Shown here piece after piece: positions 8,708 to 16,875 of a DNA stretch of 60,922 bases (position 1 is the stretch's first letter; each line of letters opens with the position of its first letter). The notes beneath the pieces were generated by a model. That model ran no database searches, had not been told where the DNA came from, and saw nothing but the letters and a program-made list of their open reading frames with translations. The translations under genes were made by a program, and so were the position numbers. The stretch comes from Naasia sp. (lineage in GTDB: Bacteria; Actinomycetota; Actinomycetes; Actinomycetales; Microbacteriaceae): contig JAODAX010000095.1 of the NCBI GenBank assembly GCA_025463675.1, positions 1 to 60,922 on the forward strand, in the 5' to 3' direction.

Positions 8708-9783
8708 CAGAGTTCCTTCTCGTCGGGGGCGGCGGCGGGGGCGCGGGTGGGCAGCGGGACGAAGCGCGGGGCGGGAGCCGCACTCGGCCCGTCGGTGGTC
8801 GCGAGCCAGGTTCCGCGAGCCGTGAGGTGCGGGGACGCGAGCGTCTCGTCCATGTCGTAGACGGGGGACACGCAGGCGTCGAGCCCGGCGAAGATCTCTG
8901 TCCACTCGTCGCGGCTGCGAGTGCCGAAGCGTTCACGGAAGAGGGTCCGGAGGGTCTCCCGATTGCCCTGGTCCTCCCGGGAAGGCGGATCGTCGATGCC
9001 GAGGCCGCGCAGGAGCTCCGCATAGAACTGCGGCTCGACGGCGCCCACCGCGACGTGCCCGCCGTCGGCGCACTCGTAGACGTCATACCAGGGCAGCTCA
9101 GCCGCGAGCATCGCCTCACCGGTGGCGTCGCCTTCCGAGCGGAAGCCGCGGACCGCCTGGGTCAGCGACGCGGCGCCGTCGACGATGGCGGCATCGACGA
9201 CGGTGCCCGCGCCGGTGCGGGCCCGCTCGATCAGCGCGGCGAGCACCCCCGTCACCAGGAACATCGCGCCGCCGCCGTTGTCGCCGAGCATGTTGCCCGG
9301 GACGACCGGCGCCTCCCCGGGGCGTCGGTTCAGCGACAGTGCACCGCTCTCGGCGATGTAGTTGATGTCGTGCCCCGCCTTGGCAGCGAGCGGGCCGGAC
9401 TGTCCCCACCCCGTCATCCGCCCGTAGACGATCCGGGGGTTCACCGCGGCCGCGTCGGCGGGGCCGAGCCCGAGCCGCTCCATCACTCCCGGCCGCAGCC
9501 CCTCGAGGAGCACATCGGCGTCGCGCAGGAGGTCGAGCGCAGCGGCGCGGCCGTCGGGCGACTTGAGGTCGAGCTGCACGTGCGCTCGGCCGCGGAGCAT
9601 GACGTTCGTGCGGGGCCCATCGCCCGGTCGGCGCACGAGGGTCACCGCTGCGCCGAGGTCGGCGAGGTGCATCGCCGCGTACTCGACCGGCCCGAGGGCG
9701 GCGAACTCGACCACCCGGATGCCCGCCAGTGGGCGCGCAGCCGCGCCGGTCATCGGCACGGTCCGGTCATCGGCCCAGGTCAT
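8707..9783 (-). CDS. Alpha-methylacyl-CoA racemase-like CaiB/BaiF protein
   Basis: A 358-aa class III CoA-transferase-fold protein of the racemase branch: VVEFAALGPVEYAAMHLADL at the N-terminus, VLLEGLRPGVMERLGLGP, and the AMACR signature GRMTGWGQSGPLAAKAGHDI containing the proton-transfer histidine. It would interconvert 2R and 2S methyl-branched acyl-CoAs so that both enter a stereospecific dehydrogenase. The start is the ATG in a 4-bp ATGA overlap with the hydratase stop; the frame stays open further upstream but inside that gene. Its presence points to a 2-methyl-branched substrate for the operon. Confidence 0.87.
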   Translation of the reverse strand: MTWADDRTVPMTGAAARPLAGIRVVEFAALGPVEYAAMHLADLGAAVTLVRRPGDGPRTNVMLRGRAHVQLDLKSPDGRAAALDLLRDADVLLEGLRPGVMERLGLGPADAAAVNPRIVYGRMTGWGQSGPLAAKAGHDINYIAESGALSLNRRPGEAPVVPGNMLGDNGGGAMFLVTGVLAALIERARTGAGTVVDAAIVDGAASLTQAVRGFRSEGDATGEAMLAAELPWYDVYECADGGHVAVGAVEPQFYAELLRGLGIDDPPSREDQGNRETLRTLFRERFGTRSRDEWTEIFAGLDACVSPVYDMDETLASPHLTARGTWLATTDGPSAAPAPRFVPLPTRAPAAAPDEKEL

Positions 9784-10583
9784 CGGCCCAGGAATTCGGG
9801 AGCTCGCTTCTCCGCGAATGCGCGGAGCCCCTCCGCGTAGTCGGCGCTCTGCACGTAGCTCTCCGCGGCCTGCCATTCGGCGTCGAGCGCGGCCGCCCGG
9901 TCGTCGATCGCCTCCGTCTCCCGCATCACGCGCTTGATCACGCCGAGCCCGAGCGGTGACTTCGCTGCCAGCCGGGCTGCGACGGCCGCCACGCGCGCCT
10001 CGAGCTCGCCGTCGGGCACAACCTCGGCGAACAGTCCGTACTGCAGCCACTGCCGGGCGGTCAGGCGGTCGCCGGTGAAGACGACGTACTTGGCGATCGA
10101 CGGCGGGACGCGCTTGTGCAGCAGCGCCGCGCCGCCCGCGCCGGGAATCACCCCGACGTTCGTGTGCCCGTCGCCGACCTTGGCGCTCTCCGCGGCGATG
10201 GCGAAGTCCGCCGCGAGGATGAGTTCGGTGCCGCCGCCCATCGCGGTGCCGTTCACCGCGGCGATGACCGGCAGGGGCAGCTCGGCGATGCGCACGTAGA
10301 GCTCCTGCAGCCGCTTGAGGAAGGCCTGGGACGCGCCCGGCTCATTGCCGATCCGCAGGAGGTCCGCTCCGGCGGAGAAGCCGCGGCCGGTTCCCGTGAA
10401 GACGACGACGCGCGTGTCATCGGCCTCGGCGGTGTCGAGGGCGACGCCGATCGCGTCCACCATCTCTCCGGTGATCGCGTTCAGCGACTGGGGGCGGTTG
10501 AGCCGGATCGTGAGGACGCGGCCGTCCCGCGTCGCCACGATGTCCTCAGTCGTCTCCGATGTGCCGTAATCGGTCATGTTCAT
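9780..10583 (-). CDS. Enoyl-CoA hydratase/isomerase
   Basis: A 267-aa crotonase. The oxyanion-hole glycines are in GFSAGADLL and MGGGTELILA. The NVGVIPGAGGAALL segment has no glutamate at the usual second catalytic position, so hydratase versus isomerase activity is open. The start is the ATG that overlaps the ligase stop (ATGA), placing it in the coupled operon. It likely acts on the 2-enoyl-CoA made by the acyl-CoA dehydrogenase upstream, feeding the hydrolase-type crotonase two genes further on. Confidence 0.87.
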   Translation of the reverse strand: MNMTDYGTSETTEDIVATRDGRVLTIRLNRPQSLNAITGEMVDAIGVALDTAEADDTRVVVFTGTGRGFSAGADLLRIGNEPGASQAFLKRLQELYVRIAELPLPVIAAVNGTAMGGGTELILAADFAIAAESAKVGDGHTNVGVIPGAGGAALLHKRVPPSIAKYVVFTGDRLTARQWLQYGLFAEVVPDGELEARVAAVAARLAAKSPLGLGVIKRVMRETEAIDDRAAALDAEWQAAESYVQSADYAEGLRAFAEKRAPEFLGR

Positions 10584-12160
10584 CCCACCATCCGGGTCCG
10601 GTCGCCCCAATACTCCTGGCGCAGATCGCGTTTCAGGACTTTTCCGTTCGTGTTCCGCGGCAGGCTAGCGTGCACCACGATGCTCTTCGGTGTCTTCACC
10701 GGCCCGAGCGCCTCGCGGACGAAGGCGGTCAGCTCGGCCGACTCGACCTCGGCGCCGGGGGACAGCTCGATCGCCGCAGTGACCGCCTCACCCCACTTGG
10801 CGTCGGGGATGCCGAACACCGCGCATTCGGCGATTCCCGGGAACGCGAGGATGCACTTCTCCACCTCGGCCGAGTACACGTTGAAGCCGCCCGTGATGAT
10901 CATGTCCTTCTTCCTGTCCACGATGTGGAAGAAGCCCTCGTCGTCCTCGAACGCGATGTCGCCGGTCAGGTGGTACTCGGTGCCGCCGACCCGCAGGCGC
11001 GACTGCGCGGTCGTCTCCGGGTCGCGGTAGTACCCGGGGGTGTTGCCGGCGCAGGCCACGGCGATCTCGCCGGGCTCCCCGCGCGGCACCACCTGCCCGT
11101 GGTCGTCGACCAGGACGAGGTCGACACCGGCGGGGACCTGTCCGGCCGCCGAGAGGCGGAAGTCGGTGGCCGGCCCCTTCCCGGGGTCGCCGTCCCGGAG
11201 GTGCTGCTCCGGGGTCATGAAGAGGTCCCAGCCGGTCTCGTTCTGCCCGTAGATCTGGGCGAACACGGGGCCGAACACCTGCAGGGCCCGTGCCAGCTTG
11301 CCCGGCGCCATAGGCGATGCGCCGTAGACGACGTACTGGAGCGCCGAGAAGTCGTGGTTTTCGACGCCGGGCACATCGAGCATCCCGTAGACGACCGTCG
11401 GCGGCAGCCAGGCGAGGGTGACGCGGAAGCGCTCGAAGTAGTGGACGATCTCCGCCGGGGTGGCCGATGGCACCACGATGACGTGGGCTCCGTGCCGGAC
11501 CGCGTACAGGAACATCCGGCCGGCGGCGTGGCTGAGCGGCGCGTTCGCCAGGTACACCGGGCGTGGGCTGTCCGCCGTCACCCGGGGCGGAAAAATCTCA
11601 GTCAGGCGGTCGGGAATGAAGTTGACCCCGATGCTCGTCTGCGGCACGCCCTTCGGCTGGCCGGTGGTTCCGCCTGTGCTGCCGATCTCCTTGACCATGT
11701 CGTCGGTGACGGCGGTCCGGAAGGGCGCGTCGGGCTGGTCGCCCATCCACGCGCTCACGTCTGCGCGGGTCAGCGGAACGAGTTCGACATGGGGCGCCGC
11801 CGTGGCCAACAGTTCCGCCACGTCCGTGAGTTCGGGGTCGAGGAACAGGGCGCGGACGTCGAAGCGGACGACGAGGTCGGCCACCTCTCGTGCGCTCGAG
11901 CGCGCGTTGAGCGGCACCCACTTGGCGTCCGAGCGGCTGATGCCCAGATACACCTCGTGCATCAGGATGCCGTTGGGCGCGATGGTCGCGAGGTGGTCGG
12001 CCCAACCGTATCCGTGTGCGGCGACGGCGTGCGCGAACCGGTGACTGAAGGCCACCGCCTCGCGGTAGGTGGCCGTCTCCCCGCGGACGGGATCGGTGTA
12101 CAGGATCGCCGCATCGCCGACGAGCGCGTGGCCGACGTCCAGATTTCCGATGGTGAGCAT
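10580..12160 (-). CDS. AMP-dependent acyl-CoA synthetase/ligase
   Basis: A 526-aa adenylate-forming ligase of the ANL superfamily. Visible core motifs are the P-loop GSTGGTTGQPKG, the A5-like IYGQNE, the A7 region YHLTGDIAFEDDEGFFH, the hinge DRKKDMIITGG and the C-terminal catalytic lysine in NTNGKVLKRDL. It would activate a carboxylic acid with ATP and CoA in the cytoplasm, the entry step of this operon. It starts 21 bp after the dehydrogenase stop. Specificity (aromatic, branched or medium-chain acid) cannot be told from the motifs. Confidence 0.9.
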   Translation of the reverse strand: MLTIGNLDVGHALVGDAAILYTDPVRGETATYREAVAFSHRFAHAVAAHGYGWADHLATIAPNGILMHEVYLGISRSDAKWVPLNARSSAREVADLVVRFDVRALFLDPELTDVAELLATAAPHVELVPLTRADVSAWMGDQPDAPFRTAVTDDMVKEIGSTGGTTGQPKGVPQTSIGVNFIPDRLTEIFPPRVTADSPRPVYLANAPLSHAAGRMFLYAVRHGAHVIVVPSATPAEIVHYFERFRVTLAWLPPTVVYGMLDVPGVENHDFSALQYVVYGASPMAPGKLARALQVFGPVFAQIYGQNETGWDLFMTPEQHLRDGDPGKGPATDFRLSAAGQVPAGVDLVLVDDHGQVVPRGEPGEIAVACAGNTPGYYRDPETTAQSRLRVGGTEYHLTGDIAFEDDEGFFHIVDRKKDMIITGGFNVYSAEVEKCILAFPGIAECAVFGIPDAKWGEAVTAAIELSPGAEVESAELTAFVREALGPVKTPKSIVVHASLPRNTNGKVLKRDLRQEYWGDRTRMVG

Positions 12161-12181
12161 GTGTGTCGGGTTCCGCGGCCG

Positions 12182-13348
12182 TCAGGCCCGGGCCCGGCCG
12201 CCGCTGGACCGCCCGAAAAGTTCGCGGGTGATGATCATCTTCTGGATCTGGGTGGGCCCCTCGGCGATCTCGAGCCCCTGCAGGTCGCGCATCAGCTGCA
12301 TCAGCGGCAGCTCGTCGCTGTAGCCCCGGTGACCGTGGGCGACGATCATGTCGCGCGCAGCGTTCGTGGCCGACTCGGTTGCGAACCACTTGCTCATCGC
12401 TGCGGTCTTGGTGGTCGGCCGGCCCTCGTCGGCCGACGACAGCACGTGGTAGGCGAGTTGCTTCGCCGCCTCGAGTCGCGTCGCGTGCTCGGCGATCGGG
12501 AAGGTGATGCCCTGTCGCTCCGAGAGCGGCGCGCCGAAGGTCTCCCGGGTGCTCGCGAATTCGATCGTCATGTCGATCGCGCGCTGCGCACCGCCCACGG
12601 CGAGGAGGGCGATCATCGCGCGTCCGACGTCGAACGACCCGGTGACGGTCGCGAAGCCTCGCCCGACCTCCCCGACGACGTTGGCGTCCGGGACGAGCAC
12701 GCCGTCCAGAGCCAGCTTCCCGCGACCGGTCGGCCGGAAGCCGGCGTTGGGGATCCGCTCGCGCCTGACCCCGTCGCTGTCCAGCGGCACGAGGAAGCCG
12801 GTGATCCCGTTCCGCGGGTCGTCACTGGTCCGCGCGAACACGATCGATGCCCCGGCGAACGTCGCGAACCCGGAGCTCGTCTTGTGGCCGTGGAGCCGCC
12901 ACCCTCCCTCGATGCGGGTCGCGCGGGTTCCGATGTTGCGGGAGTCGCTGCCGGCGACGAGCTCGGTGAGCGCGAACCCGATCGCGGTCTCGCCCGCCAG
13001 CGTCGGCAGCAGCCAGCGCTCCCGGACCTCGTCGCTGCCCGCCTCGGCGATGATCCGGTTCGCAGAGTATGCGCCGAACAGGCAGAAGCCGAGGTTGAAG
13101 TCGCCGCGGGCGACCTCCTCCAGCACGACGCCGGCCTCGACGGCGCTGGCTCCGCAGCCGCCGCGCTCGCGTGCCACGCGCATCCCCAGATACCCTCTGC
13201 CGGCGGCTTCGCGGTAGATGTCCCAGAAGAAGTCCTGCGACAGTGCGCGCTCGAGGTAGCCGTCGTAGATCGAGTCGGCGAACGCGCGGGCTTCGGCCCG
13301 CAGCGCGTCCGTGTCGGGCGGGTCGGTCACCGGGGGCGTCATCGTCAC
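12182..13348 (-). CDS. Acyl-CoA dehydrogenase
   Basis: A 388-aa FAD-dependent dehydrogenase with the usual three-part fold: N-terminal helical domain, central beta domain with FALTELVAGSDSRNIGT, and C-terminal helical domain with TRETFGAPLSERQGI, GHRGYSDELPL and the terminal IAEGPTQIQ containing the catalytic-base-type glutamate. It would introduce the 2,3 double bond into the acyl-CoA formed by the adjacent ligase. First gene of the minus-strand operon, divergent from a LysR regulator across 63 bp, so this promoter is the natural target of that regulator. Confidence 0.92.
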   Translation of the reverse strand: MTMTPPVTDPPDTDALRAEARAFADSIYDGYLERALSQDFFWDIYREAAGRGYLGMRVARERGGCGASAVEAGVVLEEVARGDFNLGFCLFGAYSANRIIAEAGSDEVRERWLLPTLAGETAIGFALTELVAGSDSRNIGTRATRIEGGWRLHGHKTSSGFATFAGASIVFARTSDDPRNGITGFLVPLDSDGVRRERIPNAGFRPTGRGKLALDGVLVPDANVVGEVGRGFATVTGSFDVGRAMIALLAVGGAQRAIDMTIEFASTRETFGAPLSERQGITFPIAEHATRLEAAKQLAYHVLSSADEGRPTTKTAAMSKWFATESATNAARDMIVAHGHRGYSDELPLMQLMRDLQGLEIAEGPTQIQKMIITRELFGRSSGGRARA

Positions 13349-13411
13349 ACCTCCATCGTCGTGCCCCGCCGCCCATCTGCATAGACGGTCTCTTCGGCGT
13401 AGGTTATCGTC
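13349..13411. promoter_or_regulatory. Divergent control region between acyl-CoA operon and LysR gene
   Basis: Only 63 bp separate the two divergent starts, so both promoters and the LysR site must lie here or overlap the genes. An imperfect AT-rich dyad (ATAGAC ... GGTTAT, about 13381-13407) is the only non-GC-rich element and is the most plausible regulator contact. A perfect T-N11-A box is not evident. Confidence 0.35.
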
Positions 13412-14317
13412 GTGGTCGATTTGACGACTCCAGAGTTCTCGCTACGCCAGCTGCGCTACTTCGTGGCCGCCGCCGTTGCCGGGTCGACCCTCGGCGCGGC
13501 CTCCGCGATGTACGTGTCTCAGTCGACGATGTCGGCCTCGCTGTCCGAGTTCGAGAAGGCGCTGGGCACCCAGCTGTTCGTGCGCCGTCGGGGGAGAGGC
13601 ATCGAGTTGACGGAGACCGGCCGCCAGCTGCTGCCCCGGGCGCGCCAGTTGCTGAGCGACGCCGACGAGTTCCGCAGCGCGGCATCGTCGCTTCAGGAGG
13701 AGCTCCGCGGCCCGCTCACGATCGCCTGCTTCACCGTGATCGCGGCGTCGATCCTGCCGCGCGTCCTTGCCGGCTTCGGTGCGCGGCACCCCGATGTACG
13801 GGTCGACTTCGTCGACGGCGACCGCGAAGAGGTCCTCGACGCGCTCGAGACCGGTCGGGCCGAGGTCGCGCTGACCTTCCAGCGCCTGGTGCCCGCGACC
13901 CTTCCGTGCGCCGTCCTCGCGCAGCCCGTCCCGCACCTGCTCGTCCCGCCCGGGCACCGGCTGGCGGGGACGCGGCCCGTCAGCCTTCGCGAACTCGGCG
14001 ATGAGACTTTCATCCTGGTGGAGGCGGATCCCGCCACCGACTTCGTCAGCGAGGCGTTCCGCGCGAGCGGGATCGACCCGCCCATCCGATTCCGCTCTCG
14101 CTCCCTCACGACGGTGCGGGCGCTCGTTGCGCGCGGGCTCGGCGTGACGCTCGTCGCCCAGGGGTCACGGCTCGACGGACGGGTGGCGCCCGACGGCGTC
14201 GTCGCGGTGCCCGTCTCCGACGCGGGCAACCCGGATCCGATTGTGATCGCCAGCGCGGGATCGCTGACCCGACGCGGCTCGGCCTTCTGGGACTTCTGCG
14301 TCGAAGAGCTGGGTTGA
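13412..14317 (+). CDS. LysR-family transcriptional regulator
   Basis: A 301-aa LysR regulator. The N-terminal winged helix-turn-helix (about 10-70) reads LRQLRYFVAAAVAGS, then AMYVSQSTMSASLSEFEKAL and LFVRRRGRGIELTETG. The periplasmic-binding-protein-like effector domain follows (about 95-295; RGPLTIACFTVI). It is read from a GTG. Position and orientation make it the probable activator of the divergent seven-gene acyl-CoA operon, with a pathway acid or acyl-CoA as inducer; the target is inferred from context only. Confidence 0.92.
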   Translation: MVDLTTPEFSLRQLRYFVAAAVAGSTLGAASAMYVSQSTMSASLSEFEKALGTQLFVRRRGRGIELTETGRQLLPRARQLLSDADEFRSAASSLQEELRGPLTIACFTVIAASILPRVLAGFGARHPDVRVDFVDGDREEVLDALETGRAEVALTFQRLVPATLPCAVLAQPVPHLLVPPGHRLAGTRPVSLRELGDETFILVEADPATDFVSEAFRASGIDPPIRFRSRSLTTVRALVARGLGVTLVAQGSRLDGRVAPDGVVAVPVSDAGNPDPIVIASAGSLTRRGSAFWDFCVEELG

Positions 14318-14403
14318 CGCGCACGGCGGAGAGCGCCTGCCCGAGCCGCGTGGGGCGGTGGCCCGCGCCGCGCTTCTGCGCCGGCGAGGCCCTTTCCGCG
14401 GCC

Positions 14404-15585
14404 TCAGCCGGCCGCCCAGCCGAGGGCGGCGACGCTCTTGCGTGCGACCGCCTCCGGGTCGGCGTCGTACAGCCACAGCCGGAACGCCTTCGAGCCCTTG
14501 ATCTCGTCGTCGCGCTTCCCGAGGTCCTCGTAGCCGGAGTCGTAGCGCTGCCCGTTGTCGCGCGCGCCGCTCTGCACGCGCGTGGTGCGGTCGAGCCGGA
14601 GCCGCTCGTATTCCGCCAGAGCGGCGGGAATCGCGTCCGCGGGGGCGGCGCCAAGCAGGACTCCCAGGGTCATCGCGTCCTCGATGGCCTGGTTGGCGCC
14701 CTGGCCGAGGTGGGGGAGCATCGCGTGCGCCGCGTCGCCGAGCAGCGTCACCCGGTCCGTCGACCATCGCTCGAGCGGCTCGCGGTCGTACAGGCCCCAC
14801 CAGAAGGTCTGCTCGACCTGCTCGAGGAGCTCGAGGACCCGCTCGTCCCAGCCGGCGAAATCCGACCGCAGCGACTGGACACTGCCCGGCGCCGACCAGG
14901 ACTCGCGGAGGCGCTCGTCGCTCGGCACGAACCCGACGTAGTTGATCAGCTCGCCGGATCGCACCGGGTAGGTGAGGAAGTGCTTGCCCTCGCCCATCCA
15001 GAGCTGGGCGATTCCGGGAGGCCAGGACGGCAGCCGGTCGGCGCGCACCAGTCCGCGGTAGGCGATGGAGCCCGACGATACCGGCTCGGTCGGCTCGGTG
15101 ACGGATGCCCGGACCAGGGAGTGGATGCCGTCGGCGCCGACGACAAGGTCCGCTCGCTCGGTGATCCCGCCCGCGAACCGCAGGGTGACTCCGTCCGGGT
15201 CCTCCTCGATGCCCACCAGCCGGTGGCCGGTGCGCACCGCCTCCGGCGGCAGCGCGGCCGTGAGCACGCCGACGAAGTCGGCACGGTGCAGCCCCAGGGT
15301 GAAGTACCTGCTGGAGCTGTCCGCAGTGGTCATCCCCCCGATCAGCGTGCCGTCGGCACGGTAGTAGACCGAGCCGTCGCCGTAGCGCGCCGCGACGGAC
15401 TCGATCGCGTCCCGCAGGCCGAGGCGCTCGTAGACCCGCAGCCCGTTCGGCGCGACGCCGATGCCGGCGCCCACCTCGCCCAGCTGCTGCGCCTGCTCGT
15501 AGACCACTGCGTCGAGCCCGGCGTCCCGCAGCGCTATCGCCGTCGTCAGGCCGCCGATGCCGCCGCCGATGATTGCAATCCGCAT
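14404..15585 (-). CDS. FAD-dependent aromatic monooxygenase (salicylate/3-hydroxybenzoate hydroxylase type)
   Basis: A 393-aa class A flavoprotein hydroxylase. It shows the dinucleotide motif IIGGGIGGLTTAIAL at the N-terminus, the DG motif VVGADGIHSLVR, and the FAD ribose-binding VTLLGDAAHAMLPHLGQGAN. It would use NAD(P)H and O2 to hydroxylate a phenolic ring, possibly with decarboxylation. The ATG is fixed by the glycine motif beginning at residue 6; the much longer frame upstream lies over the sister gene in another frame. Last gene of the minus-strand catabolic operon, beside a paralogue of identical length. Confidence 0.88.
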   Translation of the reverse strand: MRIAIIGGGIGGLTTAIALRDAGLDAVVYEQAQQLGEVGAGIGVAPNGLRVYERLGLRDAIESVAARYGDGSVYYRADGTLIGGMTTADSSSRYFTLGLHRADFVGVLTAALPPEAVRTGHRLVGIEEDPDGVTLRFAGGITERADLVVGADGIHSLVRASVTEPTEPVSSGSIAYRGLVRADRLPSWPPGIAQLWMGEGKHFLTYPVRSGELINYVGFVPSDERLRESWSAPGSVQSLRSDFAGWDERVLELLEQVEQTFWWGLYDREPLERWSTDRVTLLGDAAHAMLPHLGQGANQAIEDAMTLGVLLGAAPADAIPAALAEYERLRLDRTTRVQSGARDNGQRYDSGYEDLGKRDDEIKGSKAFRLWLYDADPEAVARKSVAALGWAAG

Positions 15586-15638
15586 GGTGTTCCTTCGTTG
15601 TAGGGGTTGTCGATGTTCGTTGAGGGGAGTCGGTCGTT

Positions 15639-16820
15639 TCAGCCGGTCGGCTTCAGCGCCTCGGTGACCTGCTGCACAACGTCGAAGCCGTAGAGCGCGC
15701 GCCGGAACTCGGCGTGGGAGCGGATCTCCGCATCCCGCCGGTCGAGATCGCCGTCCATGGAGTCGTAACGCATCCCGTTCCGGCGGGCGCCGAGCTGGAC
15801 CTCCGAGACGCGCGGGCGACGCAGGGACTCGTACACCTGGAGCGCGGCGGGCAGCTCCGCTTGGTCGCTCGCCCCGAGCAGGAGCGCGAGCGCCATGCCG
15901 TCCTCGATCGACTGGTTCGCCCCCTGGCCGAGGTGGGGCAGCATCGGGTGCGCGGCGTCGCCGAGCAGGGTGAGCCGGCCGTCGGTCCAGACCGGGATCG
16001 GGTCGCGGTCGTACAGCGCCCAGCGGAACGTGGTGGTCACGTGCGAGAGCAGCTCGGCGATGCGCGGGTCCCAGCCGGCGAACTCCTCCCGAAGCTCGTC
16101 GGGGTCGCCGGGGGCGGTCCACGACTCGCGCATGACGCCGTGCGCGGGCACGAAGCCGACGAAGTTGATGAGCTCGCCGCGGCGGACGGGAAACGCCAGG
16201 AAGTGTTTGCCGGGCCCGAGCCACATCTGCCAGACGTCCGGTCGCCAGTCGCCGAGCAGCTCCCGCGGGACGAGACCGCGGTAGACGGCCGTCCCCGAGA
16301 AGACCGGGGCGCTCTCCGGGTGCACGATCGGCCGGAGCTTGGAGTGGATCCCGTCGGCGGCCACCACGATGTCGCCCTCGGCGACCGTGCCGTTCTCGAA
16401 GCCCACCCGTGCGCCGTCCGCGGTCTGCTCCAAGGAGGTCGCCCGGTGCCCTGTGTGCAGCATCTCCGGCGGCAGTGCCCGGCGGAGGAACTCGATGAGG
16501 TCCGCGCGGTGCATCCCATAGGTGGCGTTCCACCCGCTCGGGTCCGTCACCTGCACGGGCGCGATCTCGGCGCCGTCGAACCGGTAGTAGCGCGAGTGCT
16601 CGCCGACCAGCGCGCCGAACTCCTGCACGGCCGGCCCGAGCCCCACGCGCTCGAGCTGACGGATCGAGTTCGGCGTGAGGTACACGCCGGCGCCGATCTC
16701 GCTGAAGGCCGACGCCTGCTCGTACAGCTCTGTCTCGATGCCCTGCGCGATCAGCGCGTTGGCGAGGAACAACCCTCCGACGCCGCCCCCGACGATCACG
16801 ATCCGCTTGCCTGACGTCAT
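15639..16820 (-). CDS. FAD-dependent aromatic monooxygenase, paralogue
   Basis: A 393-aa flavoprotein hydroxylase of the same family as its downstream neighbour: IVGGGVGGLFLANALIAQGI, VVAADGIHSKLRP and LTLLGDAAHPMLPHLGQGAN. The two align over their whole length and share segments such as GKHFLAFPVRRGELINFVGF / GKHFLTYPVRSGELINYVGF, so they look like an old tandem duplication with divergence. They may act in sequence or on different substrates, or form a hetero-oligomer. It lies 55 bp from the flavoprotein gene upstream. Confidence 0.88.
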   Translation of the reverse strand: MTSGKRIVIVGGGVGGLFLANALIAQGIETELYEQASAFSEIGAGVYLTPNSIRQLERVGLGPAVQEFGALVGEHSRYYRFDGAEIAPVQVTDPSGWNATYGMHRADLIEFLRRALPPEMLHTGHRATSLEQTADGARVGFENGTVAEGDIVVAADGIHSKLRPIVHPESAPVFSGTAVYRGLVPRELLGDWRPDVWQMWLGPGKHFLAFPVRRGELINFVGFVPAHGVMRESWTAPGDPDELREEFAGWDPRIAELLSHVTTTFRWALYDRDPIPVWTDGRLTLLGDAAHPMLPHLGQGANQSIEDGMALALLLGASDQAELPAALQVYESLRRPRVSEVQLGARRNGMRYDSMDGDLDRRDAEIRSHAEFRRALYGFDVVQQVTEALKPTG

Positions 16821-16875
16821 GCTCTACCCCTGTCCTCTGCCATTCGTTGGGTGCGGAGACCCGCACGTCGTTCCC

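Noticed and set aside
6536-8860. 774-codon open frame on the plus strand
   Set aside because: Antisense to the CaiB-type and hydrolase genes; the translation is Arg/Gly/Asp-rich with no domain, as expected opposite high-GC coding DNA.
10559-13384. 941-codon open frame on the plus strand
   Set aside because: Lies over the acyl-CoA ligase and dehydrogenase, both unmistakable on the minus strand.
14404-16866. 820-codon frame that looked like a fused double hydroxylase
   Set aside because: Its first half is an out-of-frame reading of the upstream hydroxylase; real starts with FAD motifs lie at 15585 and 16820.
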